Positions 21,785 to 29,637 of a DNA stretch of 64,000 bases are shown piece after piece (position 1 is the stretch's first letter; each line of letters begins with the position of its first letter). Under the pieces are notes generated by a model. That model saw nothing but the letters and a program-made list of their open reading frames with translations, did not search any database and was not told where the DNA came from. A program made the translations under genes and the position numbers. Source of the DNA: Asticcacaulis tiandongensis (GTDB lineage: Bacteria > Pseudomonadota > Alphaproteobacteria > Caulobacterales > Caulobacteraceae); the NCBI RefSeq assembly GCF_006475605.1, contig NZ_SSBC01000010.1, forward strand, positions 310,001 to 374,000, written 5' to 3'.

Positions 21785-22093
21785 ATGATGAGCAAGGGGC
21801 CTACCTTAACGCGGGCAGAACTTTTCGAAAGTGTCCATAATGATCTGGGGTTGCCCCGTCAGGAATGTGCGGCTCTGGTCGAGCGCACGCTTGATCTGGT
21901 GATTGAGTCGCTCGAAAAAGGCGAAACCGTCAAGCTGTCTGGCTTTGGTGTGTTTCAGGTGCGTGAGAAAAACGCCCGCGTCGGACGGAACCCAAAGACG
22001 GGTAAGCCTGCGGCCATTGATCCGCGCAAGGTGATTTCATTCCGCGCTTCGCAAATCATGAAAGCCCGTGTTGATGCAGGGGCAGGTGAGTAG
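21785..22093 (+). CDS. ihfA: Integration host factor subunit alpha
   Basis: IHF-alpha pairs with IHF-beta to bend DNA at specific sites and acts in replication, recombination and transcription. The 102-residue protein has LTRAELFESVHNDLGLPR, the KLSGFGVFQVREKNARVGRN arm region, and NPKTGKPAAIDPRKVISFR with the intercalating proline. The RVGRNPKTG form and downstream position after fabH, together with the MerR gene that follows, match the alpha rather than the beta or HU subunit. The first two codons are both ATG (21785 and 21788). In Caulobacter IHF is a central cell-cycle factor; the same role here is inference. Confidence 0.93.
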   Translation: MMSKGPTLTRAELFESVHNDLGLPRQECAALVERTLDLVIESLEKGETVKLSGFGVFQVREKNARVGRNPKTGKPAAIDPRKVISFRASQIMKARVDAGAGE

Positions 22094-22096
22094 GAC

Positions 22097-22570
22097 GTGT
22101 CAAAGGGCCCCTTAGCCTTTCGCACGATTTCCGAGGTCGCTGAAACTCTGGACGTGCCTCAGCATGTGCTGCGTTTTTGGGAAACCAAATTCTCTTTTAT
22201 CACGCCAACGAAACGTGCAGGCGGACGACGGTTTTATCGCCCGCAGGACGTTGAGGTTCTGGCGGGTGTAAAGGCTTTGCTGCATGATCAGGGTTATACG
22301 ATCCGTGGCGTGCAGAAGCTCTATGCCGAGGAAGGTCTGAAGGCGCTGGTGGTGGCATACAAGGGGGCTGTCGCGCCTGAGGTTGAGCCGGTTCGGGGCT
22401 CGTCAGTTCAGCCGGAACCGGTTGCAGAGACGCCTGAAGGAGTCGTGTTCAGTGAGGCACGTATTCAGGCGCTCGGGGACGAGACGCGGGCGCAGTTTCT
22501 GGAGATTGCGCGAAATCTTGAGATCGCGCAGGCGCTTTTGGGGCGGCACATCGGTCGGCATTCGTCTTAA
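22097..22570 (+). CDS. MerR family transcriptional regulator (ihfA-linked)
   Basis: A 157-residue protein with an N-terminal MerR-type winged helix: [40 protein letters not shown] and [21 protein letters not shown] variable Pro/Glu/Val linker is followed by a short C-terminal helix ([18 protein letters not shown]). There is no Cys-rich metal-binding loop, so it is not a metal sensor of the classic kind. The GTG start at 22097 lies three bases after the ihfA stop. This ihfA-MerR pairing is conserved in alphaproteobacteria. Its target is unknown. Confidence 0.88.
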   Translation: MSKGPLAFRTISEVAETLDVPQHVLRFWETKFSFITPTKRAGGRRFYRPQDVEVLAGVKALLHDQGYTIRGVQKLYAEEGLKALVVAYKGAVAPEVEPVRGSSVQPEPVAETPEGVVFSEARIQALGDETRAQFLEIARNLEIAQALLGRHIGRHSS

Positions 22571-22687
22571 GCCTCAGCGTGCGGAAAGTTTTACGGTTTT
22601 GGGTGGAAAAAGGCTTTTCCGCTATTGCGGGGGGGCGGTTTCCTCTCTATAAGCGCCGTCCTCTGCTTCATATATTTGAACAGATGT

Positions 22688-22764
<77 letters not shown>

Positions 22765-22767
22765 TTT

Positions 22768-22810
22768 AATTAAAAAAGGGATGTCCTTTTAAGGGCGTCC
22801 CTTTTTTAAT
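22768..22810 (+). terminator. Terminator after tRNA-Pro
   Basis: ATTAAAAAAGGGATGTCC and GGGCGTCCCTTTTTTAAT form a long stem with a six-base loop, ending in TTTTTT. It begins four bases after the tRNA CCA end and can act in either direction. Confidence 0.88.
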
Positions 22811-22869
22811 TAGGGTGGGTAATGCGGTTGCATGGTCAAGGCTGGCAAGCAGAACCTGAGCCGGTGAAT

Positions 22870-23421
22870 TTACGGGCTTCGAGGTGGGGGCGGCTGCGGT
22901 TGACATGTAGACGGCAATCCTGAGAGCACCCGTTTTTCGGGCTTATCTCTCTGCCGTAGCGGATTTTCAGGAGTCTGAAAAGAGGGGGCGCGTAACGGCG
23001 TTGCCTGAGGCGCAAATGGCATCAGCAGCGCGTGCAGGGCCAGCAAATCGTCATCGTTGAAGGTTTCGCCCGCTATTGGGGCTTTTGCAGGGACCGCAGC
23101 CGCAGTGCTTAAGGCCCTGACGGGTTTCAGTTCAGGCGTTCTTTTGAGCACGGTGCGCACATAGTGTTTGTCTTCCTGAAGCTTAAGGCGGTTCATCAGG
23201 TGCTCACCGGCGAGAGCGGGTGCCCTGACTTCGGTAAGGTGAACACGCGCATAGATGCGTTCAATGAGGGTCGCGACGCGCACGGCGCGTTCCAGCTCAA
23301 GCATGTCTTCGGGAGGGGCCATGTTCTCGGCACAGATGAGCATCCGGTCGGCAAAGGCGCACAGGCGTGCTCTGCGGTCTTCGGGAGTCAACTGTTGCGG
23401 TGTCCGTGGGTTCATAGCCAT
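22870..23421 (-). CDS. Hypothetical protein, helical, about 184 residues
   Basis: I do not recognise a named family. The protein has a helical N-terminal part (TPEDRRARLCAFADRMLIC, then MAPPEDMLELERAVRVATLI), a basic middle (LKLQEDKHYVRTVLKRTPEL) and a Pro-rich, low-complexity C-terminus. No signal peptide or membrane segment is evident. The frame stays open up to 23583, but the extra N-terminal part is only the translation of an intergenic repeat, so I place the start at the ATG at 23421 (another is at 23415). It stands alone, convergent with tRNA-Pro and divergent from the VOC gene. Confidence 0.55.
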   Translation of the reverse strand: MAMNPRTPQQLTPEDRRARLCAFADRMLICAENMAPPEDMLELERAVRVATLIERIYARVHLTEVRAPALAGEHLMNRLKLQEDKHYVRTVLKRTPELKPVRALSTAAAVPAKAPIAGETFNDDDLLALHALLMPFAPQATPLRAPSFQTPENPLRQRDKPEKRVLSGLPSTCQPQPPPPRSP

Positions 23422-23508
23422 GGGATTATCATAGGGTGAGATGCGAAAACGGGGGTAAAACGGGTGGGAAAATGCGAAAAAAGAGCCACCCACGGCAGGC
23501 CGGTTTTG

Positions 23509-23601
23509 CCCCCGCCCCATGAAGGGGGGACTGGAAGATACCCCACCACCCCGCCGGTAAACCGGCGCGGTCCCCCTCCCCAATGAATTGGGGAGGTATG
23601 A
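23509..23601. repeat. Two-hairpin intergenic repeat, copy 4
   Basis: CCCCCGCCCCATGAAGGGGGG, then ATACCCCACCACCCCGCCGG with the stem GCCGGTAAACCGGC, then GCGGTCCCCCTCCCC and GGGGAGGTATGA. It shares the ACCCCACCACCCC and CGGTCCCCCTCCCC blocks with copies 5 and 8. Confidence 0.8.
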
Positions 23602-23664
23602 TTTTTTGCCTTAATGATGTCCGGTTTTGGTGGGGAAGTGTCGGATAACCAAAAGGAGGACGTG

Positions 23665-24138
23665 ATGAGCAAGAATACGATTTGCCTGTGGTACAACAAC
23701 GATGCGGAAGCGGCGGCGCGGTTTTATGCCGAGACCTTTCCGGACAGTTCGGTCGATGCGGTGTTTCGGGCGCCTGCGGATTTTCCGGGTGGTAGGGCCG
23801 GTGATGTGCTGACGGTGCAATTTACGGTGTGCGGTGTGGCCTGTATCGGGCTTAATGGCGGGGATATCTTCCCGCAATCGGAAGCCTTTTCGTTTCAGAT
23901 TGCCACCGAAGATCAGGCGGAAACCGACCGGTACTGGAACGCGATTGTCGGCAATGGCGGTGTTGAGAGTGAATGCGGCTGGTGCAAGGACAAATGGGGC
24001 CTGTCCTGGCAGATTACGCCGCGTGTACTGACCGAAGCGCTGGCGCAAGGTGGCGAGGTGGCGCGACGCGCCTTTGAGGCCATGATGCAGATGCAGAAGA
24101 TTGATGTCGCCAAGATCGAGGCGGCGGTGCGGGGTTAG
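23665..24138 (+). CDS. VOC family protein (PhnB/3-demethylubiquinone methyltransferase-like fold)
   Basis: A 157-residue protein of the PhnB-like branch of the vicinal oxygen chelate superfamily. It has ICLWYNNDAEAAARFYAETF at the N-terminus, VLTVQFTVCGVACIGLNGGD in the middle, and the signature CGWCKDKWGLSWQITPRVL near residues 108-126. The enzymatic role of this branch is unknown. A strong AAAGGAGGA sets the ATG at 23665 as the start, 17 codons inside the longest open frame. The last 84 bases of the gene are duplicated about 1 kb downstream at 25102-25185. Confidence 0.85.
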   Translation: MSKNTICLWYNNDAEAAARFYAETFPDSSVDAVFRAPADFPGGRAGDVLTVQFTVCGVACIGLNGGDIFPQSEAFSFQIATEDQAETDRYWNAIVGNGGVESECGWCKDKWGLSWQITPRVLTEALAQGGEVARRAFEAMMQMQKIDVAKIEAAVRG

Positions 24139-24207
24139 GTCTTTTAGAACTGCTTTGTGAAAGCGTGAGGTTCAGGTAATGTGCTGAGGGTAAACGGGGG
24201 ATCGACT

Positions 24208-24714
24208 ATGCGGATAGCGGTTATTGTAATCATCGCGCTGATAGCAGGGGTCATAGGGCTTGGGGCGTTCAGAATGACAGATGCAACGCAAATCGCTTCT
24301 GACGAGGTGGTTTACCTTACGGCTGAAAAGCGTGCGTTGCTCAAGCGCTTGCGTTCGGAAAAGAAGTTTGCCGCTGATGATATGTACACGGGCATGGCAA
24401 CGCCTGAGGATGAGAGGATAGCCAATGCGGCTATTCATGCCCTTATTGATGGCGTTCTGGCCATGCCAAATGACAAGGTTTCTGCAAAAGAGACATCAGA
24501 CCATATTGGTAAGGGGATCAAGTCCGTGGCGTGGCTGGAAACGGCAGACCGTGACCGTGCCTATGATTATTTTCGGGAAGTCTGGTACATTATAGGGTTT
24601 AAGGGGGCGATAGGTCATTTCAATTACGGCTCTTATTATACATTGCCTGAAGGGTATGGAGAGCCGCTTCCGCCGGGTTGGACGGCTTCAGATCAGCCGC
24701 GTCGTATCCTGTAG
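24208..24714 (+). CDS. Membrane-anchored or exported protein, DUF4844-like
   Basis: A 168-residue protein with one N-terminal hydrophobic helix (IAVIVIIALIAGVIGLGAF) that could be a signal anchor. The rest is soluble and helical, with YLTAEKRALLKRLRSEKKFA and WLETADRDRAYDYFREVWYI followed by IGFKGAIGHFNYG. The pattern of Asp-Thr/Ala-Asp-Arg ... YF-x2-(I/V)-x3-(I/V)G near the C-terminus resembles DUF4844, a family of unknown function, but I am not sure of the match. The ATG at 24208 fits the helix start. It lies between the VOC gene and the convergent nucleotidyltransferase gene, inside the stretch bounded by the duplicated VOC gene end. Confidence 0.6.
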   Translation: MRIAVIVIIALIAGVIGLGAFRMTDATQIASDEVVYLTAEKRALLKRLRSEKKFAADDMYTGMATPEDERIANAAIHALIDGVLAMPNDKVSAKETSDHIGKGIKSVAWLETADRDRAYDYFREVWYIIGFKGAIGHFNYGSYYTLPEGYGEPLPPGWTASDQPRRIL

Positions 24715-24737
24715 TGTGATAAGGGCTTAGGTCAGGC

Positions 24738-24767
24738 TCAGACTAAACGGCTATCGCGGGCAGTCAT
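24738..24767 (-). pseudogene. Possible start-codon remnant of a HepT-like (HEPN/DUF86) toxin gene
   Basis: On the minus strand the stop of the MntA-like gene overlaps a new ATG (ATGA), and the next codons read MTARDSRLV before a TGA. HEPN-domain (DUF86) toxins that partner MNT antitoxins usually begin in this way (M-x2-RD-x-R-L) with the same 4-base overlap. No continuation of the toxin is visible in any frame. The call rests on nine codons and the overlap only. Confidence 0.3.
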
Positions 24768-25054
24768 ATGGCGACGGCTTCGCGGACGACCTGATCGCGG
24801 AAGCGCGGGGGCAGGTCGTCAGGGGTGAGAACTTCGACACGCACCCCCAGTTGTTCCTCAAGTTCGACCTGAAGGCCGCAGATATCAAACAGGGTGGTTT
24901 CAGGGCGTGGCTCAACCAGAAGGTCGAGGTCGCTGGTTTCCTTATCGGTGCCTTTGAGGACTGAGCCGAAAACACGCGGATTTTTGAGCCCGAAGCGCTC
25001 AGTGAGGCGTCGGATACTTCTGCGGTTAAGGTTTAAGGCGTCAGACGGCTTCAT
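24764..25054 (-). CDS. MntA-like minimal nucleotidyltransferase (antitoxin family)
   Basis: A 96-residue protein of the minimal nucleotidyltransferase family. The motif VFGSVLKGTDKETSDLDLLV (about residues 28-47) contains the catalytic GS-x10-SDxDL signature, and a later LEEQLGVRVEVLTPDDLPP block supplies the usual third strand. In MntA-HepT toxin-antitoxin pairs this enzyme adenylylates the HEPN ribonuclease toxin and so silences it. Normally the toxin gene follows directly, but here only a short possible stub remains, so this is a solo antitoxin-like gene. It faces the DUF4844-like gene and starts close to the degraded VOC fragment. Confidence 0.8.
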   Translation of the reverse strand: MKPSDALNLNRRSIRRLTERFGLKNPRVFGSVLKGTDKETSDLDLLVEPRPETTLFDICGLQVELEEQLGVRVEVLTPDDLPPRFRDQVVREAVAI

Positions 25055-25075
25055 GGGTATGGAATGTACCCAATC

Positions 25076-25185
25076 ATGGCGCAGGTGGCAATCTGTCGTG
25101 TGAGGTGGCGCGACGCGTCTTTGAGGCCATGATGCAGATGCACAAGATCGATGTCGCCAAGATCGAGGCGGCTGTGCGGGGTTAG
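25076..25185 (+). pseudogene. Degraded 3' fragment of a second VOC gene
   Basis: Bases 25102-25185 match 24055-24138, the last 84 bases of the VOC gene including its stop, with four mismatches by eye. Just upstream, ATGGCGCAGGTGGC (25076-25089) resembles CTGGCGCAAGGTGGC at 24040-24054, with about 12 extra bases between the blocks. No start or 5' part of the gene is left. It is either the remnant of a tandem paralogue or a direct repeat left by an insertion between the copies. Confidence 0.75.
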
Positions 25186-25656
25186 GATATGGGGGCGCGT
25201 AATAGCCCTAAGGCTACATTCACACATTTGTTCAAAGCGCGAAAAGTGGACATGCTTGCAGCGCTACGGCGGAGCTATATTCCATTGACTTCCTAGCTCC
25301 ATTCCGCGTCAGCTACCGCTTGGAAGTAACGGGCCGCACATTTATTGGCGTCGCGATGTGAGCCTCTTCACCAAGAGTGTTAAGCTACCCGTCGTTGTTA
25401 ATCCACACCGTCGTCAATGCGAAGCAGTCTTGGGTAGTACAATGATTGCCAGCGCTATTAGCGGGGATTTCGACAACGCTTTCGTAAATTCGGAGATCAA
25501 CTACGAACCGCCTCACCACCTGCGCGCCTTATGGCGGATATTACAACCTCGAATCATTGCCTTGAAATACCAAAAAGACAATATAACTTGTTCTGTTCGG
25601 AAAAGGGCACCTCTATCTAGCGGTAGATATGCACCAGTGTGATAATCGGGGGAAGT
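25186..25656. other. 470-bp gap before the OLD-like gene
   Basis: No convincing gene. It includes a perfect 7-bp inverted repeat, GGAGCTA (25271-25277) and TAGCTCC (25294-25300), around a 16-base spacer. An open frame at 25358-25642 from a GTG has no recognisable features and I do not call it. The composition is more AT-rich than the surrounding core genome, as in the OLD-like gene that follows, whose promoter should lie here. Confidence 0.4.
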
Positions 25657-27303
25657 ATGCTTGAGTCAATTGAACTGAATTTCACCGAGACCGGTAAGCT
25701 CGTATTGCCCACGAAAGGTATTACGGTGTTCGTCGGTCCTAATAATTCAGGAAAGAGCCTTGTCCTCAAAGAAATTGAGGAAGCCTTCAGCCTATTCCAA
25801 GGGCCACTTAAATCTATAATTTTGAAAGACTTTCAGGTCTCGTGGCCCACGATAGAACAGGTAAATCTGTCCATAACAAAAAACAGTATTCGATCCTCGA
25901 AACAAGTACCCACTGGGCATGTTGAAATGGCGCGGATTAGCCAAGGGGGAAGAGAGGTCCACCACATCCACGAGGAATCCTTTAGATCCCAAGTAAAAAT
26001 CAGATCTAATAAACATTATCTGATGAATCAATATCTCAAATGGGGTGTGTTAAGGCTGGATGGACGATCCCGGTTCAATCTGACTAATGACCAATTAGGA
26101 GAAGATCTTCTCGGCCCGCCCCAGAATACCTTGGCTCATTTGTTTCAGGATGATCCGACGAGGCGTAAGGTTAGAAAGCTCGTCAATGAAGCTTTTGATC
26201 TCAATTTCGTTATCGATCCAACAAATCTTGGACAGCTAAGGGTCAGGCTTTCCACGAAACCGGTGCTTACAGATGAGCAATCCCTGAACGCGGAAGCACG
26301 GAAGTTTTTCTCTGAGGCCATCCACATTAAGGATGCGAGTGACGGTGTTCAAGCATTTACGGGTATCGTCACGGCCGTCTGTTCAGGTGAATTTCATACA
26401 ATTTTGATCGACGAGCCCGAAGCGTTTCTCCATCCGCCGCTGGCGCGAAAACTAGGTAAGAACTTAAGCGAGATCGCTGGTGAGCGCGATGGTATTCTAA
26501 TGGCATCTACACACAGCTCGGATTTTTTAATGGGCTGCGTTCAAGGTTCAACGCCTGTTCAGGTGGTTCGCCTCGAATATAGCAACGGTAAGTCACGCGC
26601 ACGCGTAATCAATCATAAGGTACTTGAGGGCTTCCTAAAGCGTCCCTTGATGCGGAGCGCGAACGTGATTTCCGCCTTGTTTCACGATGGTGTCGTGATC
26701 CTAGAGTCAGATAACGATCGTGCATTTTACTCGGAGATTTATTATCGCCTGTCAGAAGGGCGCTCCGGTTATCCCTCAATTCTATTCGTAAACGCACAGA
26801 ACAAGCAAACCATCAAGGACATCATGGGGCCATTGAGGGAATTTGGTGTTCCAGCGGCGGCCATTCCTGACATTGATATCGTGAAAGATGGAGGCAAGGT
26901 TTTTACAGACTGGCTGACAGGAGCCAAAATGCCGGAAATGCTCCATATCGGGTTGGGGCAGCAGCGTGCTTCAGTGCTCCAAGCCCTAAAAGAGTCCGGT
27001 AAGGACATGAAAAACGATGGCGGTCTGGAAATATTAGAAGGCGATAAGCTAGCGGCCGCAGATGAGTTTTTTAGCAGCCTCGAAAAATATGGCGTGTTTA
27101 CAGTGCGACGCGGTGAGCTGGAGGACTGGCTGCCAAATTTAAATGTGCCTGGTAAGAAAACAGATTGGACCATAGCGATGCTTGAACGACTAGGCGGCGA
27201 TCCCGTGGCAGAGGATTACGTCAAGGCGGGAACGGATGACGTATGGGCGTTCATTGAAAAGGTTGTTGGATGGATCAAAGACGCGGGTCGAAAGGGGACT
27301 TAA
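25657..27303 (+). CDS. OLD-like AAA ATPase with C-terminal TOPRIM-type domain (possible phage-defence nuclease)
   Basis: A 548-residue protein. The N-terminal ABC/AAA-type ATPase has Walker A GPNNSGKS (residues 27-34), a signature-like DASDGVQAFTG (about 228-238), Walker B TILIDEPEAFLHP (about 248-260) and a switch histidine in ASTHSSDF (about 287-294). The C-terminal part looks like a TOPRIM domain: VVILESDNDRAFYSEI supplies the catalytic Glu, and AAIPDIDIVKD the Asp-x-Asp. This is the layout of OLD-family nucleases, which include solo class 1 enzymes and the GajA, PtuA and AriA subunits of phage-defence systems. No UvrD helicase, HNH or AriB-like partner adjoins, so a class 1 or orphan form is likely. 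Start at the ATG after GGGGGAAG. Composition differs from the neighbours. Confidence 0.75.
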   Translation: MLESIELNFTETGKLVLPTKGITVFVGPNNSGKSLVLKEIEEAFSLFQGPLKSIILKDFQVSWPTIEQVNLSITKNSIRSSKQVPTGHVEMARISQGGREVHHIHEESFRSQVKIRSNKHYLMNQYLKWGVLRLDGRSRFNLTNDQLGEDLLGPPQNTLAHLFQDDPTRRKVRKLVNEAFDLNFVIDPTNLGQLRVRLSTKPVLTDEQSLNAEARKFFSEAIHIKDASDGVQAFTGIVTAVCSGEFHTILIDEPEAFLHPPLARKLGKNLSEIAGERDGILMASTHSSDFLMGCVQGSTPVQVVRLEYSNGKSRARVINHKVLEGFLKRPLMRSANVISALFHDGVVILESDNDRAFYSEIYYRLSEGRSGYPSILFVNAQNKQTIKDIMGPLREFGVPAAAIPDIDIVKDGGKVFTDWLTGAKMPEMLHIGLGQQRASVLQALKESGKDMKNDGGLEILEGDKLAAADEFFSSLEKYGVFTVRRGELEDWLPNLNVPGKKTDWTIAMLERLGGDPVAEDYVKAGTDDVWAFIEKVVGWIKDAGRKGT

Positions 27304-27629
27304 GTGTAGACTTGCGTCCAGAACAGTCCGGAATGTCTGTTTTTGGTGTTTCATCGTAGCCCACCGCCAAGATCCGCATTGGGCGCAAATCTGACTTACA
27401 GTTTCCGAACGTCTCATAAACCTTCTCCTCCCGCATCTGCGAAAAAATGCGGGGCAGGGGTGGCTTTATGGTCTCGATTCGTTTATAGAGCGCGCGAAAT
27501 CCACTCAGAATTGCTTCTTTTCTGGGCCTCCTGTCGGGCATCCCTTTTGTGGTGCGCGAAAGCGAAAGGCCCTTTTTTCGTTGGAAAAGAACAGGTTCTT
27601 ACCGAAACCCAAGGTGCCCCCGGAGTCAC
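27304..27629. other. Gap between the OLD-like gene and typA
   Basis: About 325 bp without a convincing gene on either strand. Seen here: a small hairpin CCGCAT/ATGCGG (27431-27452), and the near-palindrome AAGAAC-AG-GTTCTT (27587-27600) about 30 bases before typA. The typA promoter probably lies in the right half. The minus-strand frame 27275-27541 lacks a ribosome-binding site and recognisable features. Confidence 0.4.
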
Positions 27630-29465
27630 ATGAACTTACGCAATATCGCCATTATCGCCCACGTTGACCATGGTAAAACAACGCTCGTCGACGCCCTTCT
27701 GGCCCAGTCCGGCGTTTTCCGAGCCAACGAAGCGACCGTCGAACGCGCTATGGACTCCAATGATCAGGAACGTGAGCGCGGCATTACCATTCTGGCCAAG
27801 TGTACGTCCGTTCTGTGGAACGGCAAGGCCGGTGAAACCCGCATCAACATCATCGACACCCCAGGTCACGCTGACTTCGGTGGTGAAGTTGAGCGTATTC
27901 TGGGCATGGTTGACGGCTGCGTCATCCTTGTGGACGCCGAAGAAGGCGTCATGCCGCAAACCAAGTTCGTGCTCGGTAAGGCTTTGAAGCTCGGCCTGCG
28001 TCCGATCCTGTGTATCAACAAGGTTGACCGCGCTCACGCCGATCCTGACCGCGTGCACAACGAAGCCTTCGATCTGTTCGCCGCTATGGGCGCGACCGAA
28101 GAACAACTCGATTTCCCGCACATCTATGCCTCGGGCCGTTCGGGCTGGGCGACGCTCGATCTTAATCAGCCGTCCGATAATCTGGCGCCTTTGTTCGACC
28201 TTATTGTCGATCACGTGCCTGCGCCAAAGGTGGTCGAGAAGGTCAACGAGCCTTTCCAGATGCTGTCGGTGCTGATCGAATCCGATCCGTTCCTCGGGCG
28301 TATTCTGACCGGCCGTATTGCTTCGGGTAAGGCGGTGCCGGGTCTGGCCATCAAGGCGCTGGATCGTGACGGTAACGAAATCGAGCGCGGCCGTATCACC
28401 AAGGTGCTGGCTTTCCGCGGCCTGAAGCGTCAGCCGATTGACGAAGGTGCCGAAGCTGGTGACATCGTGGCTATTGCGGGTCTGGCTAAGGCAACGGTTG
28501 CCGATACGCTGTGTGACATGTCGCTGACGGATGCGCTGCCGGCGCAACCGATTGATCCGCCGACCATCTCGATGACCGTTTCGGTTAACGACTCGCCGCT
28601 GGCCGGTCGTGAAGGTGACAAGGTTCAGTCGCGTATCATTCGTGATCGCCTGTTGAAGGAAGCTGAGTCCAACGTGGCTATCCGCGTCACGGAAACGGCT
28701 GAAAAAGACGCTTATGAAGTTGCCGGTCGTGGTGAACTTCAGCTGGGCGTTCTGATTGAAAACATGCGCCGCGAGGGCTTTGAAGTCGCGATCTCGCGTC
28801 CGCGCGTGGTCTTCCAGCAGGACCCTGAGACGGGTGAGCGTATGGAGCCTATCGAAGACGTCATGATCGACGTGGACGATGACTATACCGGTATCGTGAT
28901 CGAAAAGCTGTCGGCGCGTAAGGCTGAACTGAAGGACATGGGGCCTTCGGGCGCGGGCAAGACCCGTATCACCCTCAAGTCGCCTTCGCGGTCGCTGATC
29001 GGTTATCAGGGCGAGTTCCTGACCGATACGCGTGGTTCGGGTGTGTTGAACCGTGTGTTCAGCCACTATGAAGGCTATAAGGGCCCGATCGACCAGCAGC
29101 GTAAGGGCGTGCTGATCTCTAACTCGGACGGCGAAACGGCGGCCTATGCGCTGTGGAACCTCGAAGAGCGCGGGACTATGTTCGTCAATGCGGGTGAGAA
29201 GACCTATATGGGCATGATCATCGGTGAGAACTCACGTTCGGATGACCTCGATGTCAACCCGATGAAGGCCAAGCAGCTTACCAACGTGCGCGCTTCGGGT
29301 AAGGACGAGTCGATCCGCCTGACGCCGCCGCGCCGCATGACCCTTGAGCAGGCGATTGCCTATATCGAGGACGATGAACTGGTGGAAGTTACACCGAAGA
29401 ACATCCGTCTGCGTAAGAAGACCCTGAACCCGACTTTCCGCAAGCGTCGCGAAAAGGTGGACTAG
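27630..29465 (+). CDS. typA: Translational GTPase TypA/BipA
   Basis: TypA is a ribosome-associated GTPase related to EF-G and LepA that acts in stress adaptation and 50S assembly. The 611-residue protein begins [20 protein letters not shown], containing the P-loop AHVDHGKT (G1). ERGITI (G2), [14 protein letters not shown] (G3) and INKVDR (G4) follow. The C-terminal part has the TypA-specific [20 protein letters not shown] and ends in [17 protein letters not shown]. The open frame extends 27 codons upstream, but the ATG at 27630 after CCGGAG matches the family N-terminus. A terminator follows at once. Confidence 0.97.
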   Translation: MNLRNIAIIAHVDHGKTTLVDALLAQSGVFRANEATVERAMDSNDQERERGITILAKCTSVLWNGKAGETRINIIDTPGHADFGGEVERILGMVDGCVILVDAEEGVMPQTKFVLGKALKLGLRPILCINKVDRAHADPDRVHNEAFDLFAAMGATEEQLDFPHIYASGRSGWATLDLNQPSDNLAPLFDLIVDHVPAPKVVEKVNEPFQMLSVLIESDPFLGRILTGRIASGKAVPGLAIKALDRDGNEIERGRITKVLAFRGLKRQPIDEGAEAGDIVAIAGLAKATVADTLCDMSLTDALPAQPIDPPTISMTVSVNDSPLAGREGDKVQSRIIRDRLLKEAESNVAIRVTETAEKDAYEVAGRGELQLGVLIENMRREGFEVAISRPRVVFQQDPETGERMEPIEDVMIDVDDDYTGIVIEKLSARKAELKDMGPSGAGKTRITLKSPSRSLIGYQGEFLTDTRGSGVLNRVFSHYEGYKGPIDQQRKGVLISNSDGETAAYALWNLEERGTMFVNAGEKTYMGMIIGENSRSDDLDVNPMKAKQLTNVRASGKDESIRLTPPRRMTLEQAIAYIEDDELVEVTPKNIRLRKKTLNPTFRKRREKVD

Positions 29466-29472
29466 GATTAAG

Positions 29473-29499
29473 CGGCTCCGGAAACGGGGCCGTTTTTTT
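29473..29499 (+). terminator. Terminator after typA
   Basis: CGGCTCCG, loop GAAA, CGGGGCCG, then seven T. It lies eight bases after the typA stop. Confidence 0.88.
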
Positions 29500-29532
29500 A
29501 TGGTGTGTGATGGGGGGGGAAATTATTTTTGA

Positions 29533-29547
29533 GAACATATTGCGAAC
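29533..29547. promoter_or_regulatory. LexA (SOS) box of recA
   Basis: GAAC (29533-29536), seven bases, GAAC (29544-29547): the alphaproteobacterial LexA operator GAAC-N7-GAAC. A third GAAC follows at 29551-29554. It is about 90 bases upstream of the recA start, as expected for LexA repression of recA. Confidence 0.85.
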
Positions 29548-29637
29548 TTGGAACAAATGGGGTACGACTAAAACCCGGAGATTCACGATGAGGGATAGAC
29601 CTTCGGGGTGGGAATCGTGACATAGGAGGGTTTGGTT

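Noticed and set aside
25358-25642. A 94-residue frame from a GTG ending at the start of the OLD-like gene
   Set aside because: The overlap with the next gene's frame (GTGTGA) is tempting as coupling, but there is no ribosome-binding site and the sequence resembles no partner of OLD nucleases (no helicase, HNH or AriB-type motif). It could be real if homologues exist.
24139-27303. Calling this stretch an integrated mobile element or genomic island with defined ends
   Set aside because: There is no integrase, transposase or tRNA-linked att pair. Only the VOC gene-end duplication hints at insertion, and that has another explanation (lost paralogue).
27275-27541. An 88-residue minus-strand frame between the OLD-like gene and typA
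   Set aside because: It overlaps the 3' end of the OLD-like gene, has no spaced ribosome-binding site, and shows no recognisable domain.
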